From Acidobacteriota bacterium (GTDB lineage Bacteria; Acidobacteriota; Terriglobia; Terriglobales; Acidobacteriaceae): 7,006 nt of DNA. The notes below the pieces were generated by a model. That model saw nothing but the letters and a program-made list of their open reading frames with translations, did no database searches and had not been told where the DNA came from. The stretch is from NCBI GenBank assembly GCA_021778815.1, contig JAJYBW010000178.1:1-7006 (forward strand). Direction: 5' to 3'. Made by a program: the position numbers and the translations under genes. Positions 1-4,099 of this stretch are shown here, in pieces (position 1 is the stretch's first letter; each line of letters starts with the position of its first letter).

Positions 1-7
1 CAAGCCT

Positions 8-1120
8 ATGGATGAACCAACGACATTGCGAAAGATTGTTCATGTCGACATGGACGCGTTCTATGCCTCGGTAGAGCAGCGGGACAATCCGAAACTTCGC
101 GGCAGGCCGGTCGTAGTTGCGTGGCGCGGAAATCGTTCCGTGGTCTGCGCTGCCTCCTATGAGGCCCGCCGGTATGGCATTCGCTCTGCAATGCCCGCGC
201 TGCGTGCCGAACGCCTTTGTCCTGAAGCGACCTTCATTCCGCCCGATTTCGTTCGATATAAGGCCGTATCCCTGGCGGTGCGCGAAATCTTTCGGCGGCA
301 CACCGACATCATCGAACCCTTGTCTCTTGATGAAGGCTACCTTGATGTGACTGAGAACAAGATGCAGCTGCCGACTGCGACTCGGGTGGCGAAGACGATT
401 CGCGAACAGATACGCGACGAGTTGAACCTGACGGCTTCCGCAGGCGTGGCGCCGAACAAATTCCTGGCCAAGATCGCCTCCGATTGGAAGAAGCCGGATG
501 GGCTATTTGTCATTCAGCCACACCAGGCACAGAGCTTTCTTCTGCCATTGCCCGTGGGCCGCATCCCAGGTGTGGGACGAGTCACGGAGAGTCGCATGAA
601 CGCAGTTGGAATCGCTACCGTTGGCGATCTCTTCGCGCTTGAACTATCGACGCTCGAAAATCATTTTGGCAGCTATGGCCTCCGCCTGTATCAACTCGCC
701 CGAGGCATCGACGATAATCCCGTGGTTCCGAATCGAGTGAGTAAGTCGATCTCTGCCGAAGACACGTTTCCGGAAGACATTCCGCTGATGGATACCGATC
801 AGCAAATTCAACGTCTGGCGGAGAAGGTCTGGAAAGCTTCGCAGGGCAATGCGCGCGCTGCCCGGACAGTTGTTCTGAAGCTGAAGACGAAGGAATTCAC
901 CAACCTTACGCGCAGCCTCACGCCGCCGGTACCGCCCGCATCCTGCGAGGAATTGTTATCGATCGCGCTGACACTACGCGAGCGGGTCGATGTGGGACAG
1001 AAGCAACTGTTTCGCCTGGTCGGAGTGGGACTTAGCAATTTTCGAGATTTCCAGAAAGCGACATCAACCCCGGCATCCATCTGCGAATTGATGCCGGACG
1101 AGCAAGCAGACTCTGAATGA
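8..1120 (+). CDS. dinB: DNA polymerase IV (Y-family translesion polymerase)
   Basis: This 370-aa protein is a Y-family, error-prone DNA polymerase that copies past damaged template bases and lacks proofreading. Motif I, HVDMDAFYASVE (residues 12-23), carries catalytic Asp14 and the likely steric-gate Tyr19. SLDEGYLDVT (106-115) carries the catalytic pair Asp108/Glu109. SAGVAPNKFLAKIASDWKKPDG (from 144) is the conserved palm/thumb segment, and RIPGVG (185-190) starts the helix-hairpin-helix DNA-binding part. The little-finger domain follows, ending in the family signature GVGLSNF near residue 340. The length is normal for the family. The ATG at base 8 starts seven residues before the conserved first strand, as in relatives; its ribosome binding site lies outside the window. 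The last 25 residues lack a clear QLxLF-type sliding-clamp-binding tail, which is unusual. The gene converges on a small secreted-protein gene across a hairpin. No LexA box can be judged because the promoter is not in the window. Confidence 0.97.
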   Translation: MDEPTTLRKIVHVDMDAFYASVEQRDNPKLRGRPVVVAWRGNRSVVCAASYEARRYGIRSAMPALRAERLCPEATFIPPDFVRYKAVSLAVREIFRRHTDIIEPLSLDEGYLDVTENKMQLPTATRVAKTIREQIRDELNLTASAGVAPNKFLAKIASDWKKPDGLFVIQPHQAQSFLLPLPVGRIPGVGRVTESRMNAVGIATVGDLFALELSTLENHFGSYGLRLYQLARGIDDNPVVPNRVSKSISAEDTFPEDIPLMDTDQQIQRLAEKVWKASQGNARAARTVVLKLKTKEFTNLTRSLTPPVPPASCEELLSIALTLRERVDVGQKQLFRLVGVGLSNFRDFQKATSTPASICELMPDEQADSE

Positions 1121-1147
1121 GATGATCGACATTCCCGCACAAACTGC

Positions 1148-1183
1148 GGAGCTTCGACGTCGTGAGCACAACGTCGAAGCTCC
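1148..1183. terminator. Perfect 13-bp inverted repeat between convergent genes, possible bidirectional terminator
   Basis: The arms GGAGCTTCGACGT (1148-1160) and ACGTCGAAGCTCC (1171-1183) are exact reverse complements around a 10-base loop. The hairpin sits 27 bases after the dinB stop and 30 bases after the stop of the convergent small gene. Neither side has a strong T tract: the + side continues ATCGTGCG, and the - side continues GCAGTTTG with only three Ts. Position and stem strength suggest a shared transcription end, but it is not a textbook intrinsic terminator. A regulatory or RNA-stabilising hairpin is the alternative. Confidence 0.55.
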
Positions 1184-1213
1184 ATCGTGCGTGATTCCGC
1201 GGCCGGCACCCAG

Positions 1214-1540
1214 CTACAGGCAGTACGATTCGGCGCAATCAATTTGTGGCTTTGTTTCTTGCGGCAAGGTTCTCAGGTTGGGACGATTGGCTTCATGTCC
1301 TTCCAGGTCGGCATCTGCCAGGAAGTCAATGGCTGCTTCGTCCAGAGTCGCGCCTGTACCGAAGATGTCGCTGCCTTCCACCTCAACCCAGTAAACGCCA
1401 TGACGTTTTCCGGTCGTGATGGCGTGCTCACCGGCCAAGACACGAACTTTTTCCATCGGTGTGGGTTCGCGCTGCGCCAACACCTGCATTGGGCAAATCA
1501 GCAGTACTGCAATCAATCCAGATCGAATGATCTTCTCCAT
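1214..1540 (-). CDS. Small secreted protein of unknown function (108 aa)
   Basis: I do not recognise a family. The 108-aa product starts with a typical Sec signal peptide: a short basic start (MEKIIR), a hydrophobic stretch GLIAVLLICPMQVLA, and a signal-peptidase-I site VLA|Q after residue 22. There is no lipobox. The mature part, about 86 residues, contains YWVEVEGSDIFGTGATLDEAAIDFLADAD, which looks like a strand-strand-helix unit and faintly recalls the HicB-type 'G-T-x-x-E-A' pattern, but not enough for a call. It ends in DCAESYCL, whose two Cys are the only ones in the mature protein and could form a disulphide. The frame stays open upstream to 1915, but the ATG at 1540 is chosen because GAGGGA precedes it and the signal peptide begins there. 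An in-frame ATG at 1552 has no good ribosome site. It is transcribed alone, converging with dinB. It is probably exported to the periplasm. Confidence 0.6.
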   Translation of the reverse strand: MEKIIRSGLIAVLLICPMQVLAQREPTPMEKVRVLAGEHAITTGKRHGVYWVEVEGSDIFGTGATLDEAAIDFLADADLEGHEANRPNLRTLPQETKPQIDCAESYCL

Positions 1541-1544
1541 GTTG

Positions 1545-1550
1545 TCCCTC
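1545..1550 (-). promoter_or_regulatory. Ribosome binding site that sets the start of the small secreted protein
   Basis: On the - strand the sequence reads GAGGGACAAC immediately before the ATG at 1540, placing the GAGG core six bases from the start. It overlaps the alternative ATG at 1552-1550, which makes translation from that upstream codon less likely. Confidence 0.55.
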
Positions 1551-1990
1551 ATTCTTCTGACCGAGAATGTTTCTGCGTCGTTCTTAGCCAAGCTCACATC
1601 GGTTCGATGCTCGCATCTGCCCAAAATGTGGTCCGACGTTGCCAATTGGGCGATGCAACGATCCCTTTGCTCTGCCAATTGTAGCCGTGATCCGGCAAAC
1701 GGCAAGCGTCGTTTTTGGGCGTCGGTCACGGTTCTCTGCGTCAACCAAGGCCTTCGCGCGGAAACAATTTCCCCTGCATAATTACCGTCGTAATCGATTG
1801 ACACATGGGTGCTTTCGCCCTTTTCGATCTTGCCTTCCAGCGTTGGTGAACGCAGCCTCGGAGAGTTGACCCGCCATCCGTAGGGGACGAAACGACGATT
1901 CCGTTTCCCTCGCAATCGGCAAGCTGATGTCGTTCGCCGCCGTACAACAAAAGATCATGCCGGCAGCATTTGCGCATAAAAATGCATACC

Positions 1991-2044
1991 CGTTACCCGC
2001 GTAATGCTCGACGCAGCCATGCGCGTAATGACCTGAACCATTAC
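1991..2044. repeat. Cluster of GTAATG/CATTAC half-sites
   Basis: CGCGTAATG occurs twice (1998-2006 and 2022-2030), with starts 24 bases apart. The second copy pairs with CATTAC (2039-2044) across an 8-base gap, and an imperfect half-site CGTTAC lies at 1991-1996. A related ATTAC-CGTC-GTAAT palindrome is at 1781-1794. The motifs are short, so chance is a real possibility. If functional they would be protein-binding half-sites, but they lie 450 bases or more upstream of the nearest start. Confidence 0.2.
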
Positions 2045-2145
2045 TTATTTTGCTAGAACGGGACAAGAATCTTTCGGCGTGTGACGCGAACCAGTCATCG
2101 AAGGCATTCACATCATCGATGTCCGCACGATTCGGCGATTCGATG

Positions 2146-2169
2146 AAAAGTGCCAGCTCGTGCACTTTT
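2146..2169 (-). terminator. Stem-loop with flanking A/T tracts, likely end of the signalling operon
   Basis: On the - strand the sequence reads AAAAGTGC, an 8-base loop ACGAGCTG, then GCACTTTT. The two arms are exact reverse complements, and the right arm ends in four Ts as in a Rho-independent terminator. It lies 36 bases after the stop of the phosphatase gene, the last gene of the operon. The GC core is only four base pairs, so termination may be weak. The symmetric A and T tracts would also let it act on transcripts from the other strand. Confidence 0.4.
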
Positions 2170-2204
2170 AGAATTGGGTGCGCGCGCTGGCTATCCCGAG
2201 ACAG

Positions 2205-3698
2205 CTAGCCGTTAGCGATGGCAAGTGTCAGGACAGTGATGTCGTCTTCCTGACCGAAACGCTGCGCGGCTTCGGCGATGTCGCGGGCGGACATCAAAGT
2301 AAGATTCGGAAGTCTTCCAAATCCATAAAGCTCTCCGCTGTCGGCGCGGGCTTCTGGAACGCCGTCCGAAAGCAGGACGAAACGTTCCGAGGCCGCCAGA
2401 CGGCCGTGCACCAGCTCGTACGCCTGCTCCGCAAGCAGGCCCAATGGCAACGTTGGCGGCGTATTCACTTCGCGACCGGAGATGTAGGGAGGAATGTGCC
2501 CGGCATTCGCAACCGTGTACTCGCCGGAGAGTGCGATGCGTACACAGCAAGCAGTAGTAAAGCCGAGCTGCCCCTGCGCAATCAGTGCGTTGTTGAGACC
2601 GTGCAGGATGTCCCCGGGGTCGTGCGAAGTTTCGCGGCGCAGTGCACCAAGAATCATGGCAACGCGCATCGCGGCGGGGAGGCCCTTTCCTGAAACATCG
2701 CCCACAATGGCGGTGAGAGAACCGTCCGGCGCAGGGGATACGAAGAAGAAATCGCCACCAACTTCGCTGGCGGGCAGATACACGGAGTCCACCTGAAAAC
2801 CGGGAGTGGAACGCGAGGCGCTCTGCAAAAGCAATTGCTGAACAGTGCTTGCAGCCTGCAGTTCGGCGGCAAAAGCGGCGCGCTCGCGGGCGGTTTCGAC
2901 CATTTCCGCGCACAGCATTGAGTTTTCAATGGCAGCGGCAGTTTGCAGCGCGATGGTGTTCAGCAGTTTAAGATCGGCGGCGGAATAAGATGAGCCAGCT
3001 GCACTGTTGGCTAATGCGATAATGCCGACCGTCCGCTGTCCTGCGCGCAAGGGAGCGCACATCAATGACCTCAGCGTGCATTCCGATTCAAGAGCGCGAG
3101 CATCGGAGGCGCAGTTATTGACGATCTCTCCAATTCCGCGCTCCAGGGTCGAAGCAGCGAACTGCGATCCGGGACCAAGGGGACCCCGATCGTCTGCGGA
3201 ATCATCGCACAAATCGCCGAAAGAAGCGGCGCGTTGCAGGATGCGGTCGTCCTTTCCCATTAAGAGCACGCTACCGTGAGTCGCAGGAATTAAGCGTTGC
3301 GCCTGCGCCAGCGCAGACTGACCCACGGCGGCCGAGTTGAGAAGAGCGGCCAGTTGTTCGGACAGTTGCTCAATCAAGTGGACTTCGCGGTACAAATGGA
3401 GAACCTCTGCAGCAAGCGCTCGCGCTTCAGACTGGCGGCTTGCGAAGTGCTGGAGCAGCAGGGCGATTGCCGACGCAGGCTCAGATGGGCCAACGACAAA
3501 TCCCAGGGTCGCGTCTTCAAACTGCACTGGAATGTGAGTATGGTCAACTGAATTGTCCGGAGATATCTCACCCAGCAGAGGCTTGCCGGCTGGGTCAACA
3601 ATGGAGATTTCGGCGCCCACAACATTGATTAACGCCGTGAGGGCGGAACGGCAGTCGGACCTGGAGCTGATGAGTGACTTGAGTGTGAGAGCGGCCAT
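2205..3698 (-). CDS. GAF-domain SpoIIE/PP2C-type serine/threonine phosphatase (RsbU-like)
   Basis: This is a cytoplasmic phosphatase of 497 aa. In studied RsbU/SpoIIE relatives such enzymes remove phosphate from a serine on an anti-sigma-factor antagonist. Order of parts: an N-terminal sensory-like region (about 15-85), a helical linker, a GAF domain (about 122-262), a coiled-coil linker, and the PP2C domain (about 300-497). The Mn-binding motifs are intact: EVGGDF (Asp316), GDVSGKG (Asp334), LLSDGVPEA (Asp445) and EDDITVL (Asp485/486), plus NAGHIPP at 398-404. The enzyme should therefore be active. There is no transmembrane segment. The ATG at 3698 is preferred over the overlapping GTG at 3707, because GGGGAG lies 8 bases before the ATG but would abut the GTG. 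It is the last gene of the kinase-regulator-phosphatase operon, so its activity is probably set by that phosphorelay, by its GAF ligand, or both. No substrate (STAS protein) or anti-sigma kinase is in the window. Confidence 0.92.
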   Translation of the reverse strand: MAALTLKSLISSRSDCRSALTALINVVGAEISIVDPAGKPLLGEISPDNSVDHTHIPVQFEDATLGFVVGPSEPASAIALLLQHFASRQSEARALAAEVLHLYREVHLIEQLSEQLAALLNSAAVGQSALAQAQRLIPATHGSVLLMGKDDRILQRAASFGDLCDDSADDRGPLGPGSQFAASTLERGIGEIVNNCASDARALESECTLRSLMCAPLRAGQRTVGIIALANSAAGSSYSAADLKLLNTIALQTAAAIENSMLCAEMVETARERAAFAAELQAASTVQQLLLQSASRSTPGFQVDSVYLPASEVGGDFFFVSPAPDGSLTAIVGDVSGKGLPAAMRVAMILGALRRETSHDPGDILHGLNNALIAQGQLGFTTACCVRIALSGEYTVANAGHIPPYISGREVNTPPTLPLGLLAEQAYELVHGRLAASERFVLLSDGVPEARADSGELYGFGRLPNLTLMSARDIAEAAQRFGQEDDITVLTLAIANG

Positions 3699-3703
3699 AT
3701 GCC

Positions 3704-4099
3704 TCACTCCCCAGGCATTGACAAACCCAGCACGGAGCGGGCCTTGGCGATCAGGGCATCCGGGTCGAACGGCTTGGTCATATAAAGATCAGCGCCAACT
3801 TCCTGGCCGCGCTGGCGATCGAACTCCTGACCCTTGGCGGTCAGCAGAATGATATGGATGTGACCTAATCCCAAATCATTCTTCACCGCGCTGCAGACAT
3901 CGAAGCCGTTTTTCTTCGGCATCATCACGTCGAGGAAAACAAGATTGGGCTCCTCTTTGCGAATTGTTTCGAGCGCCTCTTCGCCGTTGCTCGCAGTGAA
4001 AAGTTCGACACCATCGTCCTCGAGTTCTTCGAGGGTCTGCTGGATCAGCATGCGCAAATGCGGTTCGTCGTCAACAATCAGAATTTTCATAGGCGTCAT
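3704..4099 (-). CDS. Single-domain (CheY-like) response regulator
   Basis: This 131-aa protein is a complete receiver domain with no output domain. The acidic pocket is Asp10/Asp11/Glu12 in ILIVDDEP. The phospho-acceptor is Asp57 in LVFLDVMMP, the switch Thr is Thr87 in ILLTAKG, and the conserved Lys109 is in YMTKPFDP. All catalytic residues are present, so it should accept phosphate from a histidine kinase or Hpt protein and act by binding a partner. The start at 4099 overlaps the kinase stop as ATGA. No Shine-Dalgarno precedes it, or the second in-frame ATG at 4090, so translation probably depends on ribosomes finishing the kinase gene. The natural donor is the neighbouring hybrid kinase, and the natural candidate target is the phosphatase encoded next; both pairings are inferred from the operon. 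Bacteroidetes- or cyanobacteria-style relay through an Hpt encoded elsewhere is the alternative. Confidence 0.95.
   Translation of the reverse strand: MTPMKILIVDDEPHLRMLIQQTLEELEDDGVELFTASNGEEALETIRKEEPNLVFLDVMMPKKNGFDVCSAVKNDLGLGHIHIILLTAKGQEFDRQRGQEVGADLYMTKPFDPDALIAKARSVLGLSMPGE
3707..3712 (-). promoter_or_regulatory. Ribosome binding site of the phosphatase gene, inside the end of the regulator gene
   Basis: The - strand reads GGGGAGTGAGGCAT and then ATG. GGGGAG lies in the last codons of the response-regulator gene, the regulator's TGA stop (3706-3704) falls between it and the ATG at 3698, and the spacing is 8 bases. This favours the ATG over the GTG at 3707 and suggests translational coupling. 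Confidence 0.6.

Larger units (their letters stand above)
1541..2204. other. Intergenic region with no convincing gene
   Basis: About 660 bases separate the small secreted-protein gene from the end of the signalling operon. Several - strand frames are open for 80-130 codons, but their translations change character along their length, carry no recognisable motif, and lack ribosome binding sites. I see no tRNA or other structured RNA that I can name. The stretch should contain the promoter of the secreted-protein gene (leftward, near 1560-1620), but no clear -35/-10 pair stands out. It also holds a stem-loop at 2146-2169 and short GTAAT/ATTAC inverted motifs (1781-1794 and 1991-2044). A decayed gene is possible: the first 40 or so codons leftward from 2165 read like an acidic protein (HELALFIESPNRADIDD and onward) before becoming Cys- and Arg-rich. 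Confidence 0.5.

Noticed and set aside
808..1242. Open frame on the - strand across the end of dinB
   Set aside because: It is antisense to a well-supported gene, has low-complexity Arg/Ser-rich content, and its translation carries no motif.
1541..1915. N-terminal extension of the small secreted protein to a TTG at 1915
   Set aside because: The extension is rich in Arg with no domain, and it would bury a clear signal peptide in the middle of the protein. The ATG at 1540 has its own Shine-Dalgarno.
1782..2165. A 127-codon open frame on the - strand just after the phosphatase gene
   Set aside because: It starts with GTG inside the terminator-like stem-loop and has no ribosome binding site. 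Its translation drifts from acidic to Cys- and Arg-rich and has no recognisable motif. It could be a gene remnant, but I cannot support it as a gene.
2186..2209. Imperfect inverted repeat GCTGGCT / AGCTAGC around the phosphatase stop codon
   Set aside because: It has only seven pairs with a central mismatch, overlaps the stop codon and has no T tract. The stem-loop at 2146-2169 is a better terminator candidate.
2178..2913. Open frames on both strands overlapping the phosphatase domain
   Set aside because: They are out-of-frame shadows of the PP2C coding sequence, rich in Arg, His and Ser.
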